From contig JAANYP010007201.1 of the NCBI GenBank assembly GCA_020465985.1, positions 1,178,001 through 1,242,000 on the forward strand: DNA of 64,000 nt, in the 5' to 3' direction. Origin of the DNA: Centrapalus pauciflorus. Taxonomy: Eukaryota > Streptophyta > Magnoliopsida > Asterales > Asteraceae. This document shows positions 34,161 to 46,140 of this stretch, piece by piece; within the stretch, counting starts at the first letter, position 1; every line of letters begins with the position of its first letter. Under the pieces are notes generated by a model that saw only the letters and a program-made list of their open reading frames with translations, did no database searches and was not told the origin of the DNA. Both the position numbers and the translations under genes were made by a program.

Positions 34161-35874
34161 TGTAACACCCTCTAATCCCAACTAAAAGCCACGTCATTTA
34201 CAATACACATGTGGCATTAACGCAATCACCATCCATATCCCAATGTCAAGGTTTACACAAACACTGATTAATTAAAACATTTTACGCACATTAACCATAA
34301 TATCCAAAAGTCAACCCGACATACAAGACCCGACCCGGACCCAAATATTCACATACAACCCAGTATCATTTGTCCCAAAGTTCCTAGCAAAGTATCACAT
34401 ACAGCTAACAAAAGCAGAATCTCCCGATCGCAGCAAGTCAAGCTCCTATCGTCGCTCAGGAGCTGGCGGTCCTATCTTCGGTCCCCCTGATACACACATC
34501 AGACTCGAATACGTAAGCTTCGCAGCTCGTGAGTACACAAGGTTTAGACACTGCACAATTCACATAATCACACATCGCATGTCACATGGCAGCCCTACAC
34601 TACGTGGCATAACACATGCCAACGAGACTCTACTCAGAGACCCTAGAGATCCAATACAGAAAGAGATACTCATCTCAATTGGGGATCCCCCCCCCCCCCC
34701 CCTGGAGCCAAACCACGCCCGTGGAAGCTAACAGGAATAACGGCCGCATATATATATATGGGAACCCTTCACAGGGTCAAACAGAGCTACACAGCTCCCA
34801 CGATACTCATTGCAATATGTAGTAATGGATCTCAAGCATATAACACATATAAAGAAGGAAAGATCATACCTGAGGGGCAACTCGCAGTGCCCAAACAATT
34901 CATATAATCACATATGAAATATTAACACAAAGACTCGAAAGACAACGACTAGTCTTTGGAAAAAGTCTCGCGTACTCACCTGGATCACCCTGCACAATTT
35001 CCCTAACTGTCTGATCCGAACCCGGCCCGTAACAGTCTCTGATAGCCCCTGTACACAATTAATTCTCCCAGATTAATCTCGATTATCCCATAACTGTTAA
35101 TATACCCACAAAACAACCCAACGGACCCCCAAAGCCCAAACCGACCCAAGCCCGCAGAAGCCCGATCGCGGCCGCACTGGCCCGATCGCGGCCCGCGCTC
35201 GAGGAAGAACATCGCGGCCGCGCTATGCGCGTCGCGGTCGCGCTCACGATACAGAACAGGTCCCCTGTTCGCTGTTTCAGTTCTGTCCAGGGGGTTTTAA
35301 CCCCACAACCTCGATTTCCAGCAACCAATATTCACATATATGTTACCAAAACACTACTAACTCAATTCCACAACAATTCCCAACATATCTCAATGCTAAA
35401 CACACAAAATCAAATTCAATTTAGGGGCTTCTTACCTTGCAACTTCAAGAACACAAATAGGAGATTTCGATTCTGATTTTTAGCACTTCAATCCTCTGAA
35501 TTGGCTTCAAATTGAGCTCCAGCAGAATAGGTTCACACACATACACCTTTCCCTTTGAAATTGCACAAAAGAAGGATAAGAACATACGTCACGCACATAT
35601 ATACGCTATATACGGATCCCGTTATATCGCGGGTTCGACACCGATACCCGACCCCAATATCAAAAATCCACTATTTATATCATTAAATCCCATTTAATCT
35701 CGTGAATCCATAATTATAATTTATCCACTAAAATTATATCCCGAATCCACGTAATCCCCCGTCCCGACACGTATAATCCACTATACGGGACGCAATTGGA
35801 CCAACGCAATAATCACTATTATAATTAGTCAATAGGATAATTACACGTACCTGCTCGGGAGTCGGGGTGTTACA
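34161..35874 (-). repeat. 3' LTR of the chromovirus
   Basis: Begins TGTAACACCC and ends GGTGTTACA as read on the plus strand. 1714 bp. It contains a run of 16 C, and GC-rich GCGGCCGCGCT segments near 35165-35235. Confidence 0.95.
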
Positions 35875-35875
35875 A

Positions 35876-35888
35876 ATCCTCCCCCCTT
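35876..35888 (-). other. Polypurine tract
   Basis: On the minus strand AAGGGGGGAGGAT lies immediately inside the 3' LTR, the expected plus-strand primer position. Confidence 0.8.
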
Positions 35889-35909
35889 ACAAAGATTCCG
35901 TCCCGGAAT

Positions 35910-38900
35910 CTAACTCTGACTCTGGAACAGAAAAGGATAGCGACTCCGCATCTCGGACTCGGGCTCCCAAGTTGCGCTGGTACCCTTATGATGTCTCCAT
36001 TGAACGAGTACCAATGATATCTCTTTATTGCGCAACCTCTTCACCTTGCGATCAGTAATCATCTCTGGCTGCTCAGCATATCTCAACTGATCATCCACGG
36101 ATATCTCTGATAAAGGCACATACTGATCCTCCTTAGCTAGACACTTTCTCAGATGGCTCACATGGAATGTATCATGAACACCGGCTAACTCTGGCGGCAA
36201 TCTCAACCGGTAGGCCTGATCTCTGACCCTGGCAATTATCTCAAACGGCCCTATATACCTCGGACTCAACTTGCCCCGGTGCCTGAAACGAATAACACCC
36301 TTCCATGGAGACACTTTCAACAACACCTGATCCCCAACACTGAATTCGAGCTCGGAAGTACGGCGGTCAGCATAGCACTTCTGACGGCTCTGTGCAACTC
36401 GCATATGCTCCCGGATCACAGCTACTTTATCACTCGTCTCCTGAAGTAGCTCGGGCCCACTGATCGGTCGCTCACCGACCTCACCCCAACACACGGGGGT
36501 TAGACACTTACGGCCATATAATGCTTCGAACGGTGCCATCTTAATCGAGGCATGGTAGCTATTATTATAAGCAAACTCTACTAATGGGAGATGCACATCC
36601 CAGCTACCTCTGAAGTCTATGGCACATGCTCTCAACATGTCCTCAAGTGTCTGGTTGGTGCGCTCGGTCTGCCCATCTGTCTGAGGCCTGTAAGCTGTGC
36701 TCAGCTGAACCCGGGTACCCAGCTCTCTCTGAAAACTCTGCCAGAACCGCGAGGTGAATCGAGTATCGCGATCAGAAGTAATCGACTTCGGAACCCCATG
36801 CCGCGACACCACCTCATTAATATACAGCCGCGCTAGCTGGTCCATCGTAATCGTACCCCGAACAGCAAGAAAGTGCACACTTTTAGTCAACCGGTCTACT
36901 ATGACCCAAATCATATCGTTCCCACGCACAGTACGAGGAAGTCTGACGATGAAATCCATCGTGATGTGGTACCACTTCCACTCGGGAATTTCCAGTGGTT
37001 GTAGATGGCCGTGCGGTTTCTGGTGCTCACTTTTGACCCGCAAACATGTCATACACTGTTCAACATAACGGCCCACGTCCCTTTTCATGCCCGGCCACCA
37101 GTAAAACTCTCGGAGATCTCGGTACATATTGGTGCTCCCAGGATGAATAGACAACCTCGACTTATGTGACTCATCAAGAATCAACTGTCGCAAGTTCCCA
37201 ACTCTGGGAACCCAAACTCTGCCTCTCAGCGTATATATCCCTCGGTCATCCCTGACCAACGACTCTGTCTGCCCAACTAACCTTTCCCTCTTCACATTCT
37301 GCTCCCGCAGACCCTCTATCTGTGCCAATCTCAGACTGTCAATCAGGGTAGAGGTGATCTCGAGTCTCACAGCTCGGGAGGTAACTGTCTGGGCACACGC
37401 CTTACGACTCAAGGCGTCAGCTACAACGTTCGCCTTCCCAGGGTGATACTGTATCTCACAGTCATAATCTTTCAGAAGCTCTAAACTGCGTCTCTGTCGC
37501 ATGTTCAACTCCTTCTGACTGAAAAGATACTGAAGTCTCTTGTGATCCGTATAAACCACAAACTGGGACCCATATAGATAATGTCGCCATATCTTTAACG
37601 CAAAGACTATGGCATCCAACTCAAGATCATGGACAGTATGATTCTCCTCATATGTCTTCAGCTGTCTCGAAGCGTAGGCAATCACCTTGCCCCGCTGCAT
37701 CAACACACAACCCAGCCCTGTCCCAGATGCATCACAGTACACAGCGAAATCATCCGTACCCTCGGGCAAGGCTAACACCGGCGCCTGGCACAATCGAGCT
37801 CTCAACTCGGCAAAGGCAGTCTCCTGCTCGTCATTCCACTCGAATGGTACGCCCTGCCGTGTCAATCTCGTCAACGGCATGGCTATCCGCGAAAAATTCT
37901 GAATGAACCGTCTGTAGTAGCCTGCTAATCCCAGGAAACTACGAATCTCTGGCACGGTCTTAGGCTGCTCCCAACTCATCACAGCCTCGATCTTCGCGGG
38001 ATCCACTTTGATGCCCTCGCTGCTCACAATATGGCCCAAGAACTGCACTTCTCGGAGCCAAAACTCGCACTTCGAAAATTTCGCATAAAGTCTCTCTTTC
38101 TGCAGCACGCCTAGGACCTCCCTCAAGTGCTGCTCATGCTCCTCAGCGCTCCTCGAGTAGATCAATATGTCGTCTATGAACACGATAACAAATCGATCCA
38201 ACATGGCTCTACACACCCTATTCATCAAATCCATGAAGGCTGCGGGTGCGTTAGTCAGTCCGAATGGCATGACTAGAAACTCATAGTGTCCATAGCGCGT
38301 CCTGAAGGCTGTCTTGGGCACATCCTCTTCCCTGACCTTCAGCTGATGATATCCAGATCGCAAATCAATCTTCGAGAAGAAGCTAGATCCCTGTAGCTGA
38401 TCGAATAAATCGTCGATTCGCGGAAGTGGATATCTATTCTTCACGGTCACTTTATTTAACTCCTGATAATCGATACACATTCGCATGGTACCGTCTTTCT
38501 TCTTCACAAACAACACCGGTGCTCCCCACGGTGATGAGCTCGGACGGATAAATCCCCTATCCAGCAACTCCTGAAGCTGAGTCATCATCTCTCGCATCTC
38601 AGTGGGTGCCAGCCTGTAAGGCGTCTTCGCAATCGGCATTGCTCCAGGGATAAGGTCGATCCGGAACTCTACCTGGCGATCTGGCGGTAGCCCAGGTAGC
38701 TCATCTGGGAATACCTCAGGGTAGTCTCGCACTACAGGTACATCCCCTACCTTCGTCTTCTCCTTCTGGGCGTCAATCACATAAGCCAGGAAGGTCTCAC
38801 AACCTTTCGTCACATATCTCTGAGCTCTAACCATCGAGATGATCCCAATCTCGCCCTCTCGCCTCTCCCCGTAAACTGTCACGACCTCGGTCTCAGAAAT

Positions 38901-40580
38901 CGGTATCCTGATCATCTTCTTTGCACAAAGAATATCTGCCTGACGGGCTGTCATCCAGTCCATACCGACGATCACATCGAAACTGCTGATCTCGATAGGC
39001 AGTAAATCGATCAAGAATCGGTGAGTATCGATTTCGAGTTCACACTCTCGATACACACGGCTCACTAAGGCGGTACTGCCGTCTACCCTCTCGACAATCA
39101 ATGGCACAGATAATACAGTAGGAACAACAGTAAAATAAGCATAGAAGGACACTGACACATAAGAGCGATCGGCTCCAGAATCAAATAAGACTCGCGCACG
39201 CAAGCCATTCAGAATATACGTACTCGTAACGACATCTGGAGCATCTCTGGCCTCCTCAGCTGTGGCCTGGAACACCCGGCCTCTGGCTCTCGGAGCTGCA
39301 TCCCTGCGGGAGGTGGAAGAAGAAGGCTCGACTCTAGCACCGCTCGTGCTCGCTCCCGGTACTGCTGGTGCTGTCTCTGGGCAGTCTCTCATGCGATGGC
39401 CCGGCTTCCCACATCGGAAGCATAATGCCTCTGGGGCTGTGCAGGCTGTAGCTGTGTGGCCGAACTGACCACATCTAAAACACCGAAACTGATCACTGGC
39501 ACATGGTCCGGCATGCCTGCGGTGGCATCTCGGACAATCTCGCTCTCCGGATAAACTGTCAGCTCTACTCCCCGATGCCCGGGACCCCCGCCCAACACTG
39601 CTCTGACTGGCCGCATGACTGTCTCTCTGACCCTGTCCCCGGGATCTCTCATCCCGACCTCTATCTCTGCCTCTGTCCCTGCCTCGGTCCCTACGCGGAC
39701 CTGAACTCTGCTCCTGCTGACGGCCCTGCTCGGGCTGCTGATCCCTCGGCTCGCGCCAGTAACTAGACTGCTCAGTGGCTCCCGTACGCTGTCTCTGAGT
39801 AGGCGGCTGCTCTCGCTGCCTCTCGATCTCTCGCTCTCTCATGCGAGCTAATTCCAGCGCCCTAGCAAAAGATGACGTCTCCTGTAGTCCCACAAACTCC
39901 CTGATATCTGGTCTCAGGCCGTCAACAAAGGCATCGGCCTTGCGCCTCTCTGTACCCACATGCTGCGGCGCGAACTGGGAGTACTCATTGAAGCGATCCA
40001 CATACTGCTGCACGGACAGATCCCTCTGCTGTAAGTGGAGGAAACGGCGCTCCATCTCTCGCTGCTCATCACGGGGTGCATACTGAATTTCAAACATGTC
40101 CTTAAACTGAGCCCAGGACATCGCATATGCACGAGAATCAGACATGGAAGACTCGATAGATCCCCACCACTGTGAGGCTCCACCCCTCAACTGATACGTG
40201 GCATACCCTACCATGTCTTTCGGGTCCACATGAGCAACCCGAAATGCAGACTCAATCTCGCGCTCCCACGCGAGCGCCATCCCTGGCTCACCCCCGCCTC
40301 TGAACTCTGGAGGATTCCCAGTCATGAAATCCTTAAATGAACCCCCTCGCTGAGATGTAGAGGAAGAGGCCCCTGCACCCGTGCCCGTATCCTGACCATC
40401 CCCAGAACGTGGCCCCGTATCATGCCTCTGCTCTCTCTCCAGCTCTCTCTGCTGTCTATAGAACTCTGTAAGAACCCCAAACAACTCTGACTTGCGGATA
40501 TACTCATCATCACCCGGCGGCTTACCCGCGCCAGAACCCTCTCCCTGGTCTGCCATACTGATCTGCACAAAACAAGGCAA
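35910..40580 (-). CDS. Chromovirus Gag-Pol polyprotein
   Basis: A single 1556-codon frame. Gag has two CCHC zinc knuckles at residues 367-380 and 387-400, after an Arg/Gly/Asp-rich stretch (about 295-320). The aspartic protease has LFDSGAD (Asp 467). Reverse transcriptase spans about 640-850, with KIDLRSGYHQ and FIDD (801-804) as the catalytic box. RNase H has Asp 950, Glu 987, Asp 1012 and Asp 1055. Integrase has an HHCC finger (His 1139, His 1146, Cys 1176, Cys 1179), the DDE triad Asp 1209, Asp 1270, Glu 1306 and a GPF motif (about 1444-1446). Residues about 1503-1550 (VQWRHHKGTSATWEP) form a divergent chromodomain-type tail, thought to guide integration to chromatin. No stop or frameshift interrupts it. 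Translation may start at Met 9 rather than Met 1. It makes the virus-like particle, copies the RNA and integrates the DNA in the nucleus. Confidence 0.95.
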   Translation of the reverse strand: MPCFVQISMADQGEGSGAGKPPGDDEYIRKSELFGVLTEFYRQQRELEREQRHDTGPRSGDGQDTGTGAGASSSTSQRGGSFKDFMTGNPPEFRGGGEPGMALAWEREIESAFRVAHVDPKDMVGYATYQLRGGASQWWGSIESSMSDSRAYAMSWAQFKDMFEIQYAPRDEQREMERRFLHLQQRDLSVQQYVDRFNEYSQFAPQHVGTERRKADAFVDGLRPDIREFVGLQETSSFARALELARMREREIERQREQPPTQRQRTGATEQSSYWREPRDQQPEQGRQQEQSSGPRRDRGRDRGRDRGRDERSRGQGQRDSHAASQSSVGRGSRASGSRADSLSGERDCPRCHRRHAGPCASDQFRCFRCGQFGHTATACTAPEALCFRCGKPGHRMRDCPETAPAVPGASTSGARVEPSSSTSRRDAAPRARGRVFQATAEEARDAPDVVTSTYILNGLRARVLFDSGADRSYVSVSFYAYFTVVPTVLSVPLIVERVDGSTALVSRVYRECELEIDTHRFLIDLLPIEISSFDVIVGMDWMTARQADILCAKKMIRIPISETEVVTVYGERREGEIGIISMVRAQRYVTKGCETFLAYVIDAQKEKTKVGDVPVVRDYPEVFPDELPGLPPDRQVEFRIDLIPGAMPIAKTPYRLAPTEMREMMTQLQELLDRGFIRPSSSPWGAPVLFVKKKDGTMRMCIDYQELNKVTVKNRYPLPRIDDLFDQLQGSSFFSKIDLRSGYHQLKVREEDVPKTAFRTRYGHYEFLVMPFGLTNAPAAFMDLMNRVCRAMLDRFVIVFIDDILIYSRSAEEHEQHLREVLGVLQKERLYAKFSKCEFWLREVQFLGHIVSSEGIKVDPAKIEAVMSWEQPKTVPEIRSFLGLAGYYRRFIQNFSRIAMPLTRLTRQGVPFEWNDEQETAFAELRARLCQAPVLALPEGTDDFAVYCDASGTGLGCVLMQRGKVIAYASRQLKTYEENHTVHDLELDAIVFALKIWRHYLYGSQFVVYTDHKRLQYLFSQKELNMRQRRSLELLKDYDCEIQYHPGKANVVADALSRKACAQTVTSRAVRLEITSTLIDSLRLAQIEGLREQNVKRERLVGQTESLVRDDRGIYTLRGRVWVPRVGNLRQLILDESHKSRLSIHPGSTNMYRDLREFYWWPGMKRDVGRYVEQCMTCLRVKSEHQKPHGHLQPLEIPEWKWYHITMDFIVRLPRTVRGNDMIWVIVDRLTKSVHFLAVRGTITMDQLARLYINEVVSRHGVPKSITSDRDTRFTSRFWQSFQRELGTRVQLSTAYRPQTDGQTERTNQTLEDMLRACAIDFRGSWDVHLPLVEFAYNNSYHASIKMAPFEALYGRKCLTPVCWGEVGERPISGPELLQETSDKVAVIREHMRVAQSRQKCYADRRTSELEFSVGDQVLLKVSPWKGVIRFRHRGKLSPRYIGPFEIIARVRDQAYRLRLPPELAGVHDTFHVSHLRKCLAKEDQYVPLSEISVDDQLRYAEQPEMITDRKVKRLRNKEISLVLVQWRHHKGTSATWEPESEMRSRYPFLFQSQS

Positions 40581-40724
40581 TTAAGCACAAGAAATAGGTC
40601 TCCCAGCGTTATACACTAAGCCAGGATAATTAAATCCTCTAGTATCCGTCACCGGAACACTCCCCAAGAATCTGAACACGGTCTAAGCTCAAGCATCCAC
40701 TGATACTCAATACTAAAACCACAA

Positions 40725-40736
40725 GCTCTGATACCA
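40725..40736 (-). other. Primer-binding site for tRNA-iMet
   Basis: The minus strand reads TGGTATCAGAGC, complementary to the 3' end of initiator methionine tRNA, 4 bp inside the 5' LTR. Confidence 0.9.
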
Positions 40737-40740
40737 TACA

Positions 40741-42458
40741 TGTAACACCCTCTAATCCCAACTAAAAGCCACGTCATTTACAATACACATGTGGCATTAA
40801 CGCAATCACCATCCATATCCCAATGTCAAGGTTTACACAAACACTGATTAATTAAAACATTTTACGCACATTAACCATAATATCCAAAAGTCAACCCGAC
40901 ATACAAGACCCGACCCGGACCCAAATATTCACATACAACCCAGTATCATTTGTCCCAAAGTTCCTAGCAAAGTATCACATACAGCTAACAAAAGCAGAAT
41001 CTCCTGATCGCAGCAAGTCAAGCTCCTATCGTCGCTCAGGAGCTGGCGGTCCTATCTTCGGTCCCCCTGATACACACATCAGACTCGAATACGTAAGCTT
41101 CGCAGCTCGTGAGTACACAAGGTTTAGACACTGCACAATTCACATAATCACACATCGCATGTCACATGGCAGCCCTACACTACGTGGCATAACACATGCC
41201 AACGAGACTCTACTCAGAGACCCTAGAGATCCAATACAGAAAGAGATACTCATCTCAATTGGGGATCCCCCCCCCCCCCCCCTGGAGCCAAACCACGCCC
41301 GTGGAAGCTAACAGGAATAACGGCCGCATATATATATATGGGAACCCTTCACAGGGTCAAACAGAGCTACACAGCTCCCACGATACTCATTGCAATATGT
41401 AGTAATGGATCTCAAGCATATAACACATATAAAGAAGGAAAGATCATACCTGAGGGGCAACTCGCAGTGCCCAAACAATTCATATAATCACATATGAAAT
41501 ATTAACACAAAGACTCGAAAGACAACGACTAGTCTTTGGAAAAAGTCTCGCGTACTCACCTGGATCACCCTGCACAATTTCCCTAACTGTCTGATCCGAA
41601 CCCGGCCCGTAACAGTCTCTGATAGCCCCTGTACACAATTAATTCTCCCAGATTAATCTCGATTATCCCATAACTGTTAATATACCCACAAAACAACCCA
41701 ACGGACCCCCAAAGCCCAAACCGACCCAAGCCCGCAGAAGCCCGATCGCGGCCGCACTGGCCCGATCGCGGCCCGCGCTCGAGGAAGAACATCGCGGCCG
41801 CGCTATGCGCGTCGCGGTCGCGCTCACGATACAGAACAGGTCCCCTGTTCGCTGTTTCAGTTCTGTCCAGGGGGTTTTAACCCCACAACCTCGATTTCCA
41901 GCAACCAATATTCACTCACATATATGTTACCAAAACACTACTAACTCAATTCCACAACAATTCCCAACATATCTCAATGCTAAACACACAAAATCAAATT
42001 CAATTTAGGGGCTTCTTACCTTGCAACTTCAAGAACACAAATAGGAGATTTCGATTCTGATTTTTAGCACTTCAATCCTCTGAATTGGCTTCAAATTGAG
42101 CTCCAGCAGAATAGGTTCACACACATACACCTTTCCCTTTGAAATTGCACAAAAGAAGGATAAGAACATACGTCACGCACATATATACGCTATATACGGA
42201 TCCCGTTATATCGCGGGTTCGACACCGATACCCGACCCCAATATCAAAAATCCACTATTTATATCATTAAATCCCATTTAATCTCGTGAATCCATAATTA
42301 TAATTTATCCACTAAAATTATATCCCGAATCCACGTAATCCCCCGTCCCGACACGTATAATCCACTATACGGGACGCAATTGGACCAACGCAATAATCAC
42401 TATTATAATTAGTCAATAGGATAATTACACGTACCTGCTCGGGAGTCGGGGTGTTACA
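40741..42458 (-). repeat. 5' LTR of the chromovirus
   Basis: 1718 bp, TGTAACACCC ... GGTGTTACA as read on the plus strand. It differs from the other LTR by one base and an extra CTCA. It should contain the promoter and start of transcription on the minus strand. Confidence 0.95.
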
Positions 42459-42463
42459 TTTTA

Positions 42464-45400
42464 TGTTTTTTTCTAAACTATTTGAGTAATTATATTATAT
42501 GTTGACAGTTTTAAATAGCTAATATGACAATTATCTTATTTTTATATTTATGAAGTGAACTATTATGATATTACATCTCTTGAGATTCCTAAAATCTAAT
42601 TAAAATTTTAAAACAATTTATTTACGTAATTAAAAGTTTATAATGACATAAATTATAAATTGAAAGCTTTTAAATATAATTATTCTATTATGAATCTTCA
42701 ATTGAATTTTGATATCATTATTATGATAAAAGTATTCTTTAAATAGTTTTGAAATCATTGTTAAATAAAAAAATATCATTTGGTTCAAATGATACATATG
42801 ATAATAGTTTATACATATAGACTCTATAATATTTATAAAAATAATTTGTTCAATAAGCATAGTTAAGTTTCATCATGTACCGAATATGATAATCTAAAAA
42901 AAATACGTTAAGGAACACAAATTGTTTCAATTCAAATTTTTAATCATTATAATTGATTATTAAGAAAGATTTAATCACCAAGAGTCCATATCATTAAAGT
43001 CTATGTTATATAAAGCACATGTCATTAACTTTATAAAGATCATCTTATGTTATCTATATCTATATGTGCGTGTGTATCTATATAAAAGTTGAGTCCATTT
43101 CAATAAAATCATGACATAAATAATTTCATTTTGATTCCATTTAAAAAATTACAATGATCGTTAATAAATCAAACTATATTGTTTATTATTTAATTTATTT
43201 AATTTGATAAGTTGAGTCCATTTCAATAAAGACCCATGTCATAAAATGACTTAATGTATAAAGTATTCCAATTCAATATAATAAATTACAATGATCATAT
43301 TTTATATCAAAATATATTATTTTATTATTTACTTTAATTAATTCTATAAGCTGCAACATATGTTACTAAAGTCCATATAATGAACTACAATGATATTTAT
43401 TTAAATCATAATAGTGTATATTATTTCAATTCGATTTGATAAGTATAGTCTTTTTTTTTTTGAAAGGCAAGAACTATATTAACTGATTTGATAAGTATAG
43501 TCATATAACAATAAACTCCATGAAATAAGTTATACTGATAATTTATTTAGATCAAAATAATTAAATTTATTAGTATTCTCATAAATTTTTTATTAAATTA
43601 AATGAGAATACTAACTACATAAATAAATGATTTTCATGACTATTTTTTAGTAAATTTATTACATAAATAAATTAAATTACATAAGAATTTTAATTACATA
43701 AATTTAATTTAATTAAATGAGAATACTAATTACACAAATAAATAAATGATTTAAAATAATTAAATTTATTAGTATTCTCATAAATTTATTTATGTAAAAT
43801 TATGTAATTTAGTAACATCAAAACATGTGTCAACTAACATTTATTTACATATGCTATACATCATTTATTTATTTAATTTAATTTCAAAACACCACAAAGA
43901 TAGGATGAGATACTAAGAATATAATAATAATTTATTTCATTAAATTAACATGGAAGATACATCTTTTATTATTTTTATACCTAAATACGTTAACAAAGAA
44001 GAAAGAAAATATTGTGTTACATTTTAATTTATTTATTTAAATTAAATATCTTTAATAACCAAATTATCTTACCAAAAAACGTAATTCATAAATCTCCTTT
44101 AAATAACAAGAGACTAAGAATTTTATTTGCAAATAGCATATTGAAAAAATATATGAAATATCACTATTTGTAGATTTAAAATTTCTAACAAATATATTAA
44201 TATTTATAGAATCATAATAATGATAATGATTTCATGTCTATAGTAATTAATTCCATGTAATATATTACGATGATCATTTTTTATATATAATGCATAATTA
44301 TATTATTTAATTTATTTAATTTGATAAATTGAGTCGTATATTGATAATTCTATTTGGTAAAATATAATTATTATATATTTAGATTAAAAATATTAGTTTA
44401 CTTTTAATTTAGTTTGATAAATTGAGTCGTGTAGCATAAATCTCATGTAACAACATATATTTAATTAATGTATTAAAATTTTTAACATACTTACACGTTG
44501 TACCTAAATTTTAAGAGACATTTTTTTTAATTTTTAAAAACTTTTATGAATTACATGATTCCTTAAATAGCCTTTAAAAATAAATTAATCAACAAATTAA
44601 TCTAAACAAAATATATAATTTAGAATTTTATGATTAAATATATTATTTGTAATTAATATATACTTAACTTAACACATAAAATAATTTTTTTAATATAGTT
44701 ACACATTATAGAAAAGTTTTAAGGTATAATTTTTAATTTTTTAAAGAACTCTTTATGAAAATATATGATTCCTCAAATACCCTTTAAAAAATAAGTTAAT
44801 TAACAAATTAAACTAATAAAATATATAATCAATAATTTTAAGATTATTCATAAAATAACTTGGTCTATATAAATTTTATTATAAAATGGACTCAACTTTG
44901 ATACAACATGTTTAATATAAATAAATATTACTTGAACTCAAATAAATATAACATAATAGTATTGTTATTTATCACATGAATTTTAGTTACATAGATTCAA
45001 TGTAAAACCTTATTAATATTCATTTAAATTAATGTATTAAAATAAACTTCTAATATAATTACATGTTATATAAACTTTATGAAATATTTAATTAAAGAGT
45101 TTTTACGAAAGCATATAACTAATCAAATAACCTTTAAAAACAATTTAATTAAAATATATATAATTTAAAACTTTAAAATTAATTGCATTATTTGTAGTTA
45201 AAACTAATATATTTTTATTTTATAAAATGTGAAAACAATACATTAATGCATAAATCTTGAATTTTAATAAGTCCAAGTAACTAATATGTGCATCTGTACA
45301 AATTATAATTACACATAAATGTCATTGATTGCTTGATTTTTTATAATTCTCTCATAATTTTCAAACATAACCTATGTTGTACACGTTATAATTACACATA

Positions 45401-46140
45401 AATTTTGTCATATTGATTGCTCAATTCTTTTGAAATTCTCTCATAATTTTCAAACGTAACCTATTGCATATAAATGTCATATAGATTGTTACATTTTATC
45501 TATAGTATCTAGGCACTCTAAAATCGTAATAAAATTTGACATTATCGTTTTCATTTTTATCTCTCATGCATGATCAATTTCAAGAAATATCATATTCTTA
45601 CGTTCTAACATTTTTTATCATTGCAGGATGAAGGAGCATGAGTGTAGAACGAGCATTGGCATAGTCATGGTCGATATCATCCATCTTTTCATTACAAAAT
45701 TTATCTACCGTTTTTCAATCAATTACACACTTTCGTATATGTATTTGTCATTTTCAGTTGTTTTAGAAAATGAATTATGGAGGATTTTTTTATATGTTAA
45801 CATGTATTTTCTGAGTCAATCTTATTTTGTTCTGAGAAATAATATTTTAAACTTGCAGTATGATGAAAAAAAAGAACACAACAAGTATAGTGGCTGTTAA
45901 AATTCAATTTTGTATGATATGATTTTGTTTTAGGGTATATACAACTATATAATATTATTACCAACGCAATACTAAAATATTTTTTAATAATCACAGATTT
46001 TTTTGTCTCATTTTTTTTTCAATTTATAAATATCAAATACACATATATCAATGGCAGTCTTGAGTATAAATGATTTCGTGTTTGAGTAATTTAACTACAT
46101 ATAATAAATTAATATTCAATGATTTAGAATAAAATATATT
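42464..46140. other. AT-rich body of the Helitron with degenerate tandem repeats
   Basis: Repeating theme, about 110-140 bp per unit: GATAAGTTGAGTCCATTTCA, ATAATAAATTACAATGATCAT, TATTATTTAATTTATTTAATT. Clear units start near 43084, 43207, 43348, 43490, 44325, 44410 and (past this stretch) 46150 and 46255. The 90-codon frame at 45628-45900 is the only longer one and is unrecognised. Confidence 0.55.

Larger units (their letters stand above)
34161..42458 (-). mobile_element. Complete Ty3/gypsy chromovirus (Tekay/Del-like)
   Basis: 8.3 kb element on the minus strand: 5' LTR 40741-42458, primer-binding site, one gag-pol frame, polypurine tract, 3' LTR 34161-35874, with a perfect 5-bp target duplication TTTTA. 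The two LTRs differ by only one substitution (34424 versus 41004) and one 4-bp indel (near 35337/41917), including identical 16-C homopolymers. This means a very recent insertion. All enzyme motifs are intact, so it may be autonomous. A C-terminal chromodomain-like segment and the single long frame point to the chromovirus branch, best fitting Tekay/Del. Confidence 0.93.

Noticed and set aside
36591..40588. Several frames of 68-104 codons on both strands
   Set aside because: Shadows of the intact gag-pol frame in other frames.
45628..45900. 90-codon frame in the Helitron
   Set aside because: Very AT-rich composition (many Ile, Tyr, Phe codons), no promoter or homology; likely chance.
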